The position numbers and the translations under genes are program-made. From Pseudidiomarina insulisalsae (lineage in GTDB: Bacteria; Pseudomonadota; Gammaproteobacteria; Enterobacterales; Alteromonadaceae): DNA of 64,000 nucleotides. The stretch is taken from positions 57,307-121,306 of the forward strand of contig NZ_PIPY01000010.1 in the NCBI RefSeq assembly GCF_003987065.1. The letters are read 5' to 3'. The notes below the pieces were generated by a model. It did not search any database. It had not been told where the DNA came from and saw only the letters and a list, made by a program, of their open reading frames with translations. Positions 36,509-45,453 of the stretch are shown here, in pieces; the first letter of the stretch is position 1; each line of letters starts with the position of its first letter.

Positions 36509-38173
36509 GGCTTTGCCTTGGTTAAACGTAATATCAACCGGAATATTAGCCGCTGATAAGCGCTCCAGGTCGCTTTGCAACTGCGGGCTGACATTGCCCA
36601 TTTCGGCAAATAACTGGTCCACACCTTCGTAGTCGCCATCACCCTGCAGTATCAGAATCTTCTCTGACAAGCTATTCATGGCCGCCCGCATCGCGTCCAT
36701 ATCGACCGCGTACTGACCCAGGTCGTTGCGGGTAAAGGCGCCGGCATCGGCGAAATAATTAAAGCGAATCATATTTGCTTTGCCGTGCGCGCTTGAAGCA
36801 CCAAACCGCACCGAACGGAAAATACCCGCCAGGAAGGTCGTGTAATAGTCTTCCAGCTGACCTTCGCTAATGACCCCTTGCTCCAGTAACTGGGTCACCA
36901 TATAAAGGCCAAGAATATCGGCTTTACCTTCTTCCAGGGCGGAAGCATGCTCCTTCAGTGCCTGCCGCACGGTGCTGCTGCCATCAATGGTGTTCTTGAT
37001 GCCTAAGCCATGGGCGACTTCATGGAACATGGTATTAGCGAAAAAGGCATCGAAAGTAATATGCTCGCGCTGCCCTGGTACAATCAACTCATTGGCAATC
37101 GGCACCAGAATTTCGTCGAACTTGGCGCGCATTGCGTTTTTCAACTGCAGGCGACGAGTGCCTTTTTCGAGCTGCACCTCTTCATCGTTAGGCAGGTTAA
37201 TAGCAATGGTTTTGCTGCCCGCATTCGAGTGACCCGCGTAGTAGACCACATCATAAGCGTTGAGCTGTGCGCCTGAGCCTGGCATTTCAGCTTTATACTC
37301 CGCTGGCACGGGTAGTCCACGCTGGAGTTCTGGCAGATACTGCGCATATTTCTCGAGGCGCTGACTCCATTCCATATCTTTCAGTAAAACATAGGACTCA
37401 AAACCTGCCCGATAGCCATATAGCTTATCTTCATAGGTTTCAATGGGACCCATGACGATATCAATGGCGTTATCCGTCATATCCATCCAGGCAAAGTCAG
37501 AGGCCTGATAGCTGTTACTTAAAAAGGCATCGGCGCGAAGCTTCAGGTAATTAGCAAAAGACTCGCTTTCTGCCAGCTCGGCGGCCTTACGGAGCAACGC
37601 CGCGGCAGCTTGCAGCTCCTCAGTGTATGCCGTGCTATAAGGAATTGCATAAAGCTGGCCATTCTTATTGCGGCGTACCAGAGTATAGAGATCAATTTTG
37701 CCGGCAAACTCCGCGGCTTCGAATTCAGCCTTGGTCATGTCCGTCGGATAAAAGTTGGCGCCTTCAGGCTTCGGGCCAAAGCCGGTCAGAAACGGCTCAT
37801 TATTATTGAGACGATCCCAGGGGCCGTAATTAATTTCAACGAACTTACGCACTTCAGGATCTTCGACTGCAGCCAACAGCTCGTCTCTATCACCCGGATA
37901 GGCTTGCTGCCAGAATAAGTCATCCATGATTTTTGAGGCATCAATCAGCAAGCCAATCATCTGTTGCTGGTCATCACTCAGATGACTCAGATCAGCAGTA
38001 AGATTGACCGCCTCATAGATATCAAGGCGCGCTGCGGCACCTTCCACCAGTTGATGACTGGCACCTTCAACACCGGCCTGTTGCTCCACCACTGGAGATG
38101 GGCTCTGTTGACCACAGGCAGAGAGCAGCATTGCTGCAGCCAGGGCTGTCAGGGAAAAACGCTTGGTCGTCAT
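36494..38173 (-). CDS. M49-like (dipeptidyl-peptidase III-related) zinc metallopeptidase lipoprotein
   Basis: A 559-residue lipoprotein (lipobox MLLSACG). The zinc signature is HEVAHGLGIKN near residue 384, with the third ligand in ALEEGKADILGLY near 413. This is the layout of the bacterial DPP III-like family, in which the DPP III hexapeptide HELLGH is replaced by a pentapeptide HEVAH. Upstream is the family stretch YYAGHSNAGSKTIAIN. It is probably a periplasmic or outer-membrane peptidase; substrate unknown, and some relatives are annotated only as Zn-dependent hydrolases. Single gene, 36 bp downstream of rdgC. Confidence 0.8.
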   Translation of the reverse strand: MTTKRFSLTALAAAMLLSACGQQSPSPVVEQQAGVEGASHQLVEGAAARLDIYEAVNLTADLSHLSDDQQQMIGLLIDASKIMDDLFWQQAYPGDRDELLAAVEDPEVRKFVEINYGPWDRLNNNEPFLTGFGPKPEGANFYPTDMTKAEFEAAEFAGKIDLYTLVRRNKNGQLYAIPYSTAYTEELQAAAALLRKAAELAESESFANYLKLRADAFLSNSYQASDFAWMDMTDNAIDIVMGPIETYEDKLYGYRAGFESYVLLKDMEWSQRLEKYAQYLPELQRGLPVPAEYKAEMPGSGAQLNAYDVVYYAGHSNAGSKTIAINLPNDEEVQLEKGTRRLQLKNAMRAKFDEILVPIANELIVPGQREHITFDAFFANTMFHEVAHGLGIKNTIDGSSTVRQALKEHASALEEGKADILGLYMVTQLLEQGVISEGQLEDYYTTFLAGIFRSVRFGASSAHGKANMIRFNYFADAGAFTRNDLGQYAVDMDAMRAAMNSLSEKILILQGDGDYEGVDQLFAEMGNVSPQLQSDLERLSAANIPVDITFNQGKALLGL

Positions 38174-38209
38174 AATTCACCTTTTAATTCGTTGCGGATC
38201 ACGAAGTTA

Positions 38210-39118
38210 TTAATCTACGCTGATTTGTTCATTAAATAAACTCACCAACTGTGGATAGAGCTCACGCAGTTCACCACTGAGCAGTGCGAAGTCAGCATCA
38301 ATTTTCTCCTCAGCGCTTGCGTCGACCAGCTTATCCTGCTCATCCAGCAATCTGTCGGTTGGTTTAAAGCGCTTCATCGCCATGTCCTGTTCCATCACCA
38401 TACTGAGTCGTTCGGACCAGATGAGTGCAAGCTTCGTAATTTGCTTGCCATGTTCAAGGTGAGCAAGAATCTCTGGACTGGTCAGTTCATGATTTTTACA
38501 ACGGATAATGCCGCCTTCCTGATCCAAATCACGGAGTTCGGCTTCTTCACCAAACTCAAAGTCTCCCGGAAGCGCGCCATCTTTTAGCCATTTAGTAAAA
38601 TACAGCTCAGTCGGGTTATCGCTAAACCATGGCTTGACCGGCAGCGAGCCGAGGCTGCCGCGTAATAAGCCCAGAAAGTCCTCGGCCTGATTACTGGCAG
38701 AAGCATCGACGACGACAATACGGTGTTGCATGTCGAGCATACCCCAGGTCAGCTTAAAGCGCGTGAATGCCTGCGGTAGTAAGCGATGCACCAGATCCTC
38801 TTTCAGCGACTGCTTTTCTTTACCGACTACGCGGCGACCCTGCTCCGCCTCAACCGCTTCAATTTGCTCTTCCAGTTGGGCATTCACGACACTGGCGGGC
38901 AGCACTTTCTCTTCTTTGCGCGCGCAGAACAGGTAGCTGTCACCAATTTTATGGAACAGTACCTCGCTGCGTGAACCAAACGGCGATGACCAGCCAAAAC
39001 TCGCCAGTTCAGTGCGGCCACAGGGTTTAAATTGCTGCTCCGAGAGCGCTGCTTCCAGATCATCGGTAAGTTGAAAGTCATCTGCTAACGTATAAATACG
39101 CAAATTACGAAACCACAT
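38210..39118 (-). CDS. rdgC: Recombination-associated protein RdgC
   Basis: A 302-residue protein (E. coli 303) that forms a DNA-encircling dimer ring and restrains RecA. The start MWFRNLRIYTLADDF, the WSSPFG segment and the end DADFALLSGELRELYPQL are diagnostic. It lies between the sensor kinase gene and the M49-like gene, all on the minus strand. Confidence 0.96.
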   Translation of the reverse strand: MWFRNLRIYTLADDFQLTDDLEAALSEQQFKPCGRTELASFGWSSPFGSRSEVLFHKIGDSYLFCARKEEKVLPASVVNAQLEEQIEAVEAEQGRRVVGKEKQSLKEDLVHRLLPQAFTRFKLTWGMLDMQHRIVVVDASASNQAEDFLGLLRGSLGSLPVKPWFSDNPTELYFTKWLKDGALPGDFEFGEEAELRDLDQEGGIIRCKNHELTSPEILAHLEHGKQITKLALIWSERLSMVMEQDMAMKRFKPTDRLLDEQDKLVDASAEEKIDADFALLSGELRELYPQLVSLFNEQISVD

Positions 39119-39151
39119 CTATCGTTCCTTGCTGGGTGTTTGGGGATGGAA

Positions 39152-40894
39152 TTAAGCATCCATAAATTGAATAGGCAGTTCAATGGTATAGGCAAGACCT
39201 TCACCCGGTGCTGCCTTGACCGAAATTTTACCGTTAAAGCTTTGCACCACCAGATTATGAATAATATGCGTTCCTAAGCCACTGCCGCCACGTTCACGAC
39301 GGGTGGTAAAGAACGGATTAAATAGTTGTGCTTGCTGGGCTTCGGTGAGGCCTTTACCGTCGTCATCATACTGCAGGCGCAAGACATCGCCCTGACGTGT
39401 GACCCGAAGGCGCATGTGCCCCTGCTGATTGTCATCGAAGGCATGAATAACGGAGTTCAGAATTAAATTCGCCACGATTTGTGCCAGCGCACCGGCATTA
39501 CAGCGGACATTCAGCTGCTCAGGACAGTCCAGCTCAAGTTGATGCGGCGTGTTTTTAAAGCGCGGACGCAGTGCCTGAATGACACTTTCCAGATAGTCTT
39601 TCACGTTGATCACCCGAACCGCGTCGGAAGTCTGATCCACCGCAACCTGTTTGAAGCTGGCCAAAAGTTCAGAGGCACGATTGAGGTTACCCTCTAGCAG
39701 GTCGGCACTTTCTTTACCGGCACTCAGGAAATCACGCAGCTGACTCTCGGTCAGTTGCTTCGATTCAAGTGCCTGCTGCATGGCATCGAGTTTTTCGTTC
39801 AGTACACTGGCTGCGGTGACGCCAATGCCCAGCGGTGTGCCGACATCATGGGTTATGCCGCCAACCAGGCGTCCTAATGCCGCCAGTTTTTCAGCTTCGA
39901 TCAGCTGGTCCTGTAAGCGTTCAGAGGCGGTCACGGAAGTCTGCAACTGCTGGTTCGTTTCGCGCAGATCTTCTTCAATAATTTTGCGTTGCCGTATTTC
40001 CCGTTCGAGCTTTTCCTGGCGTCGCTCAAGCTCATCTTTACGCCGCTCCAGGTCGGTTAGTACCTGGCTTAAACTTGACGTCTTGCGGGCCACTTCCTGT
40101 TCCAGCATGGCGTTTTGATCATCAAGTTGACGGTTGGCCTGCAACAACTGCTGCTGCGTGCGCTTCAAATCGTCCTGATAATCCTCAAGGTTATCCAGAA
40201 GCTGGTTATATGCCTGCTCAAGCATCTTAAACTCAGCGTGACGGTTATTTTTCAGATTAATGCGCGAGTGTTCGAGGTCATCGAGCCGGAAGTTACGAAT
40301 TTGCTGGGTCAACATGTTCATCGGGCGGTTCAGCATGCGGTTAAACGCCAGCATGAACAGCACAATCAAAAAGGTACTTTTAATAATGGCATTGCCAAAG
40401 ATGAAGTAGAGGCTGAATTTGATCCGTTCAAGCGCGATATCGCGGGTCGAGAAAAGGGTGACATCGCCGACCCGGTTTGAGGTGCCGGCAAATTCAAAAA
40501 TGATCGACGAGTAATAACCGAATAGCCCGTTATGCTCTTCAATAACAAAGTCTTCGACCTCTGGCGCGAGCGCTAGCGCGTTAATATTCTCAGTCAGGCC
40601 AAGCTTAACGATGACATCGCCGGCTTCATCGCGAATCACAATACCGGCAATAGCCGGAATATTGATCAGGCCCTCGGCAATGGCCTCAATTTGGGGATTA
40701 TTGTATTCCCACAGCGAGCGGGCAACGGAGTTGCTAAAGGTGCTTTGCTGGTTTTGTAATTCTTGCACCAGTTGGCTTTTGGTGTCGAAGTATTCCCCCA
40801 TGACCTGCACACACGTCACGATCAGCGTCAACACAAAGTAGACTGATAGCACGTTGGTCAGCAGTGATTTGGAAATATTGGTGGTCGTCGACAT
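39152..40894 (-). CDS. Membrane sensor histidine kinase
   Basis: A 580-residue kinase. First membrane helix about 14-33; periplasmic sensor region about 35-170, containing a PAS-like fold pattern; second helix about 175-200; then a HAMP-like region and a long coiled coil (about 240-320). The H-box is GGITHDVGTPLGIGV near residue 347. The ATPase domain has NLILNSVIHAF, DDGKGLTEAQ and GSGLGTHIIHNL. No response regulator lies nearby. It is divergent from the Pho-box-bearing lipoprotein/TonB-receptor operon, sharing the 164-bp region 40895-41058. Its ligand is unknown. Confidence 0.87.
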   Translation of the reverse strand: MSTTTNISKSLLTNVLSVYFVLTLIVTCVQVMGEYFDTKSQLVQELQNQQSTFSNSVARSLWEYNNPQIEAIAEGLINIPAIAGIVIRDEAGDVIVKLGLTENINALALAPEVEDFVIEEHNGLFGYYSSIIFEFAGTSNRVGDVTLFSTRDIALERIKFSLYFIFGNAIIKSTFLIVLFMLAFNRMLNRPMNMLTQQIRNFRLDDLEHSRINLKNNRHAEFKMLEQAYNQLLDNLEDYQDDLKRTQQQLLQANRQLDDQNAMLEQEVARKTSSLSQVLTDLERRKDELERRQEKLEREIRQRKIIEEDLRETNQQLQTSVTASERLQDQLIEAEKLAALGRLVGGITHDVGTPLGIGVTAASVLNEKLDAMQQALESKQLTESQLRDFLSAGKESADLLEGNLNRASELLASFKQVAVDQTSDAVRVINVKDYLESVIQALRPRFKNTPHQLELDCPEQLNVRCNAGALAQIVANLILNSVIHAFDDNQQGHMRLRVTRQGDVLRLQYDDDGKGLTEAQQAQLFNPFFTTRRERGGSGLGTHIIHNLVVQSFNGKISVKAAPGEGLAYTIELPIQFMDA

Positions 40895-40957
40895 CGATTC
40901 GCCTATTTTTTTGTCTGCTCAGTTTATCCGAACCGGATAGAAGCGCAACCGTTGCGA

Positions 40958-41013
40958 TTGTCACTAAGTCTTCACACTGATGTCACCGGAGTGTCACGAA
41001 GGAGCCCTAAAGT
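40958..41013 (+). promoter_or_regulatory. Pho-box array and -10 upstream of the beta-helix lipoprotein / TonB receptor operon
   Basis: Four direct repeats lie at exact 11-bp steps: TGTCAC at 40959, CTTCAC at 40970, TGTCAC at 40981 and TGTCAC at 40992, making two 22-bp Pho boxes. A -10-like TAAAGT starts at 41008, 16 bp after the start of the last repeat. From memory, the same 16-bp step is found in the E. coli phoA and pstS promoters. Confidence 0.8.
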
Positions 41014-41020
41014 GCGTTCA

Positions 41021-41035
41021 CGAAAATCATTTTCG
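41021..41035. promoter_or_regulatory. Perfect 7-1-7 palindrome at the expected transcription start
   Basis: CGAAAAT-C-ATTTTCG is a perfect 15-bp palindrome starting about 8 bp after the -10. It matches 5 of 7 positions per half of the Fur 7-1-7 consensus (TGATAAT). It could be a Fur-type operator or simply a 5' stem-loop on the mRNA. Confidence 0.35.
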
Positions 41036-41058
41036 GCTTCACATTTACGGAGATCAAC

Positions 41059-42528
41059 ATGAATCGCACGAAAGCTTTTGCTCTGTCAGCAATCACTGCA
41101 TCAATGATGCTGGTCGGTTGTGGTGGTGACATTAACCTGACCCCGACGTCCATCGATAACTCAACCAACAACCCCGGTGGCGGAAACGCAGATACCAACA
41201 ACTGTGCTTCTTATGAATCATCAGGCACCACGGTGCGCGGCGAGAAAATCGGCGCCGACTGTGTGTATCCACGTAGCTTCTCAACGCCAGAAAGTCCGAT
41301 TACCGCTGATATTCGCCTGGTCGAATTGCCAGGTGGCGCGCATGTATTCCCGAACGGCCTGTACATTGGTGAAAATACCGAAGCAACTGCAGAAGTGGAA
41401 CGCGATGGCCCGACGCTGACGATTGACGCGGGTGTCACCCTGGCGTTTGAAGACGGTGACTCATTCGTGCGTATCGCCCGTGGCGCCAACATTGTTGCCG
41501 ATGGTAACCGCAATGCGCCGATCACCTTTACTTCAGTTCAGGAAGTGGAAGGTTTTGATATTGCAGACAACGCACGTGGCTTATGGGGTGGTGTCGTCGT
41601 TAATGGTTTTGGCATCTCCAATAAGTGTGACCAAAACGATCTGGCAAACTGCGTATTGCAAGGCGAGGGCGGTGCAGGCTTCTATGGCGGCGACGACAAT
41701 GCTGACGACTCGGGCATCATGCGCTATGTGCTGGTTAAATACGCAGGCTACGAAGTTTCGCTTGATAACGAACTCAACGGTATCACTTTCAACGCAGTAG
41801 GTTCAGGCACCACCCTGGAATACATCCAGGTGCATAACAACCTTGACGACGGTATCGAGTTTTTTGGTGGCGCGGCCAATGTTAAAAATGTGGTATTAAC
41901 CGGCAATGACGATGACTCACTGGACTGGGCTGACGGCTGGCAAGGCAAGATTCAGTACATTCTGGTAAAACATGCGGACGATCGTGCTAACCGCGCAATT
42001 GAAGCCGACGGTAACAGCGGCAATAACGATGCGACACCCTACTCTGACCCAATCATTGCCAACTTCACTTCAATTGGCTCACTGACTGCGACGGACGGTT
42101 CTGATGAATCTGAAGGCGTGTTGTTACGTGAAGGTACCCGCGGCGCACTTTATAACTTCCTGATCACGGAAGCGCGTGGTGAGTGTCTGGAAATCGACAA
42201 TACCGCCACTTTGGCGAATGCCAACGCTGGCGAGTTAACCATTGCCAACTCAGCAATCGCATGTAGCGAAAACTTCAAAGATACCGAGACTCAAGACTGG
42301 TATCAGGCAGACGCAACCAACGTCACCCTGGATGAAATGGCGACGGTATTGACCTCAGGCTATGTGACTGCGAGTGACATCACCGACGCTTCCGGCACCC
42401 CGGTCACAGTGAATCCTAAGACTGACCTAAGCACCATCGACCCGTTCTTTGACGATGTCGACTTTATTGGTGCGGTCAGTGAAGACAACGACTGGACCAA
42501 TGGCTGGACAGTAGGCCTGCGCGACTAA
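41059..42528 (+). CDS. Secreted beta-helix-like lipoprotein paired with a TonB-dependent receptor
   Basis: A 489-residue lipoprotein (lipobox MLVGC, Cys21), Asn/Asp/Gly-rich and acidic. The repeated pattern (TIDAGVTLAFEDGDSFVRIA, then NAPITFTS, YIQVHNNLDDGIEFFGGAAN, NVVLTGNDDDSLDWADGWQG) is that of a right-handed parallel beta-helix. The C-terminus FIGAVSEDNDWTNGWTVGL is, as I recall, common to surface proteins encoded beside TonB-dependent receptors in Alteromonadales and Bacteroidetes. It probably sits on or outside the outer membrane and works with the receptor 70 bp downstream, perhaps binding or processing its substrate. No enzymatic residues are assigned. Pho boxes upstream point to phosphate-starvation induction. 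Confidence 0.75.
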   Translation: MNRTKAFALSAITASMMLVGCGGDINLTPTSIDNSTNNPGGGNADTNNCASYESSGTTVRGEKIGADCVYPRSFSTPESPITADIRLVELPGGAHVFPNGLYIGENTEATAEVERDGPTLTIDAGVTLAFEDGDSFVRIARGANIVADGNRNAPITFTSVQEVEGFDIADNARGLWGGVVVNGFGISNKCDQNDLANCVLQGEGGAGFYGGDDNADDSGIMRYVLVKYAGYEVSLDNELNGITFNAVGSGTTLEYIQVHNNLDDGIEFFGGAANVKNVVLTGNDDDSLDWADGWQGKIQYILVKHADDRANRAIEADGNSGNNDATPYSDPIIANFTSIGSLTATDGSDESEGVLLREGTRGALYNFLITEARGECLEIDNTATLANANAGELTIANSAIACSENFKDTETQDWYQADATNVTLDEMATVLTSGYVTASDITDASGTPVTVNPKTDLSTIDPFFDDVDFIGAVSEDNDWTNGWTVGLRD

Positions 42529-42598
42529 TCAAGGAATTGCGGCACAAGGATGTGCACCTTCTCCTCGTAATTTCTCAGTCACGCATACGGAGTTTCCA

Positions 42599-45229
42599 AT
42601 GAAAAAGCAGGCTATTTTAACGCAAAGTAAGCTGGGGCTCGCCATCGCGCTGGCGCTTGCCGGACCATTTGCTTATGCGCAGCAACAAGAACAAACGTCG
42701 GACACCGCTATTGAAGAAGTCGTCACCACTGGCGCGCGTTTGCAAGGTTCTGCGGCCGCGGTGGTCGAAGAGCGTAAGGCACAAGCCTTCGTTGCCGACA
42801 TTCTTGGTGCTGAACAGATTTCCCGCACGGGTGACAGCGATGCGGCGGCAGCTTTGCGCCGGGTCACCGGTTTAACGCTGGTTGACGGTAAGTTTATTTA
42901 CGTGCGCGGCTTAGGTGAGCGCTATTCAAGCACACAACTGAACGGTGCCTCGGTACCTTCACCTGACCCAACGCGTAATGTGATTCCGCTGGATATGTTC
43001 CCGGCGAGCATCATCGAAAGCATGGCGGTACAAAAATCTTATTCGCCCGACATGCCGGCGAACTTCGGCGGCGGTAACGTGGATATCCGCACGATTTCCA
43101 TTCCCACCGAGGAAACCTTCGAAGTATCGGTCGGCACCGGCTGGAACACTAACTTTTCCGACGACGGTCTTACTTATGCTGGCGGTGATGACGACTGGCT
43201 CGGAAAAGACGATGGCACCCGCGCGCTGCCTCAGGCGATGCGTGATGCGCTGGCGCGTTATCAGGAGTCCATTAACACCGCAAGTATTGCCAGTTATGAG
43301 GGGATCTCGTTTGCTGAAGCAGCGGCAATCAATCGTCAGTTAGGCGCCTCTCTCAATACCCAAAATGAGGTTTACAGTAAGTCGTTAAGTCCCGATATAA
43401 AGGGCTCGTTAACCTATGGCAACAGCTATGACACCGGTCATGACGTCACCTTCGGCTTTCTCGCCGGGGTGGACTACGATAACAGTTGGACCAATAACGA
43501 AGAAACTGAAGAAGTACTTGGCATTGCCAACGGCGAGACCGTGGTCAATCAGCGCAGCGAGACGCGGGTCACGACACAGGATGTGGAGCTGAGCGGTATT
43601 CTTAACTTCGGCATTAAGGTTGGCGATTATCATCGCCTGGAAGCCTCGACGATTTTCCTGCGTAATACTGCAGATCGGGTCGAACAGGGCGGCATCGAGA
43701 CACCTAACTCAATCGATGAAACCGATTTGAGCTACTACGACACCGATATCCGCTATGAGCAGCGCGAGTTACTCACAAATCAGATACGTGGTTCGCATTA
43801 CTTTCCGCAGTTGGCTGGTTTTGCGCTTGACTGGCAGTACGCTGATTCGCGTGCCAGCCGTGATGCTCCGGGTGAAATCTTCTACCGCCAGATTAACAAT
43901 CGTGATTTAGGCGAAGGCATTGGTGAACTTGCTTTCCAACAGACGCGCACAGCAACTACTTTGCAGTATCAGACGCTGAAAGATGATGCGCAGGACTGGC
44001 GTGTTGATGGCGAGTTACCCTGGTATGTGGGCGACATGGAGGTACTATTAAAAGGCGGCGGCCAGGTCTCCAAAAAAGCGCGTTCATCGTTCTCACGGCG
44101 CTATGCGTTAAGCGCTGAACAAGTTGCCAACGAGGAACTGGTTGGCGTAGATTACAACGACTTGTTCAGTGACGCCAATATCCTGGACGACGACTTCGGT
44201 TTAGCCCTGTACGGTGCTCCCACTTCAACCGATCCGAACTATCTGGCGGCACAACAAATTGAAGCTGGCTATGGTATGGCCGATGTGCAGTTGAATTCTG
44301 ACTGGCGTATCAGCGGTGGTGTGCGCTGGGAGCAATATACTCAGGTCGCTGCGCAACTTGATATCCGTAGCATGACAATGATTGGTGATATTAAGGAAGC
44401 AGGACGCGTCGAGGACGATTTGTACGGTTCGCTGGCAGTTACCTATGCGCTGAATGATGAAATGCAGTTGCGCTTTGGTTACGGCAGCACCGTGGTACGG
44501 CCTGATCTGCGCGAATTGACTGAGGTCATTTTCGTCGACCCGTTAACCGACTTCAAAGTTCGAGGCAACAGTGATCTGGTGACCACAGATATCGATAACT
44601 TCGATGTACGTTGGGAATGGTACCTGCCATCCGGCGAAAATTACTCGGTGGCGATGTTTTATAAAGATCTGGCCAATCCGATTGAAGCTGTTGAGGCCAA
44701 AGGTACCGATTCGGACCGCGTCATTACCTTCCTGAACGGGCAGTCAGGCGAAGTTTATGGCGTTGAGTTTGAGTTTCTGAAAGATCTGACAGCACTTACC
44801 GACGGCCTGTTTGTTTCAGGTAACCTGACCCTTTCAGATTCTGAAATCAGCATTGCCAATACCGGTAACGTTGAACTCACCAACAATACCCGACGCATGA
44901 CCGGACACTCAAAATACGTCACTAACTTGCAGTTAGGTTATGATTCGCTGAATGGCGAACACAGTGCCTCACTTATCTACAACGTAGCCGGTGAACGCAT
45001 TGCCTTTGCCGGAGTAAAACAAGGTGAGCTGGGCATCGACGATGCTTTCGAACAACCTTTCCACAGCCTGGATCTGGTCTATACCTTTTATCCTGACTTC
45101 AACTCGAAGGTAAAATTCAAGGTACAGAACATGCTCGGCGAAGATGTTGAAATTGAACAAAACGGACGTTTAATTCAAAGTCGTAGTGTGGGAACAAGCT
45201 TCACTCTTGAGTACAGCTATGCGTTCTGA
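42599..45229 (+). CDS. TonB-dependent outer-membrane receptor, probably phosphate-regulated
   Basis: An 876-residue receptor. Signal peptide ends AYAQQQ; TonB-box-like IEEVVTTGARLQG; plug domain (about 60-180) with AALRRVTGLTLVDGKFIYVR and RGLGERYSSTQLNG; then a large barrel ending LEYSYAF. It has the YSPDMPANFGGGNVDIRT plug end seen in receptors that lie beside the upstream type of lipoprotein. Preceded by CGGAG. The intergenic 42529-42598 has only a small hairpin (GCACA/TGTGC at 42542-42555), so the two genes are probably one operon under the Pho boxes. It ends at a strong terminator. Confidence 0.9.
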   Translation: MKKQAILTQSKLGLAIALALAGPFAYAQQQEQTSDTAIEEVVTTGARLQGSAAAVVEERKAQAFVADILGAEQISRTGDSDAAAALRRVTGLTLVDGKFIYVRGLGERYSSTQLNGASVPSPDPTRNVIPLDMFPASIIESMAVQKSYSPDMPANFGGGNVDIRTISIPTEETFEVSVGTGWNTNFSDDGLTYAGGDDDWLGKDDGTRALPQAMRDALARYQESINTASIASYEGISFAEAAAINRQLGASLNTQNEVYSKSLSPDIKGSLTYGNSYDTGHDVTFGFLAGVDYDNSWTNNEETEEVLGIANGETVVNQRSETRVTTQDVELSGILNFGIKVGDYHRLEASTIFLRNTADRVEQGGIETPNSIDETDLSYYDTDIRYEQRELLTNQIRGSHYFPQLAGFALDWQYADSRASRDAPGEIFYRQINNRDLGEGIGELAFQQTRTATTLQYQTLKDDAQDWRVDGELPWYVGDMEVLLKGGGQVSKKARSSFSRRYALSAEQVANEELVGVDYNDLFSDANILDDDFGLALYGAPTSTDPNYLAAQQIEAGYGMADVQLNSDWRISGGVRWEQYTQVAAQLDIRSMTMIGDIKEAGRVEDDLYGSLAVTYALNDEMQLRFGYGSTVVRPDLRELTEVIFVDPLTDFKVRGNSDLVTTDIDNFDVRWEWYLPSGENYSVAMFYKDLANPIEAVEAKGTDSDRVITFLNGQSGEVYGVEFEFLKDLTALTDGLFVSGNLTLSDSEISIANTGNVELTNNTRRMTGHSKYVTNLQLGYDSLNGEHSASLIYNVAGERIAFAGVKQGELGIDDAFEQPFHSLDLVYTFYPDFNSKVKFKVQNMLGEDVEIEQNGRLIQSRSVGTSFTLEYSYAF

Positions 45230-45258
45230 TGTGGCAACGCATGAGGATGCAATAAAAT

Positions 45259-45281
45259 GGGAGCTTCGGCTCCCGTTTTTT
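45259..45281 (+). terminator. Rho-independent terminator after the TonB-dependent receptor
   Basis: The stem GGGAGC (45259-45264) and GCTCCC (45269-45274) with a stable TTCG tetraloop is followed by GTTTTTTC. Confidence 0.92.
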
Positions 45282-45300
45282 CAAGGCAAAAGCGATATTA

Positions 45301-45442
45301 GTTATTGGATATTGGTTATCGGGGTATTAGTTACTGGATACTGGATACTGGATACTGGAGTTGGTTCTTTGAAGATTGTTTAAAAACCCCAGTGTTTAGT
45401 GTTTAATGTTTAACGAATATCCAATATCCACTAACCAATAAC
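45301..45442. repeat. Period-7 repeat array, two arms with inverted heptamers
   Basis: Left arm 45302-45364 reads as heptamers TTATTGG, ATATTGG, TTATCGG, an 8-mer, TTACTGG and three perfect copies of ATACTGG. Right arm 45392-45440 reads GTGTTTA twice, ATGTTTA, ACGAATA, TCCAATA, TCCACTA, ACCAATA. The right-arm heptamers are close to reverse complements of the left, and the outer 8 bases pair perfectly (45301-45308 with 45435-45442). It fills most of the gap before the mscM-like gene. Confidence 0.85.
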
Positions 45443-45453
45443 TGAAGCCTTTC

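Noticed and set aside
42542..42555. Hairpin GCACA/TGTGC between the lipoprotein and receptor genes as a terminator
   Set aside because: The stem is only 5 bp and no T run follows; at most it could weaken transcription into the receptor gene.
45301..45442. CRISPR-like reading of the heptamer repeat region
   Set aside because: The repeats are 7 bases, degenerate, and have no unique spacers; no cas genes are present.
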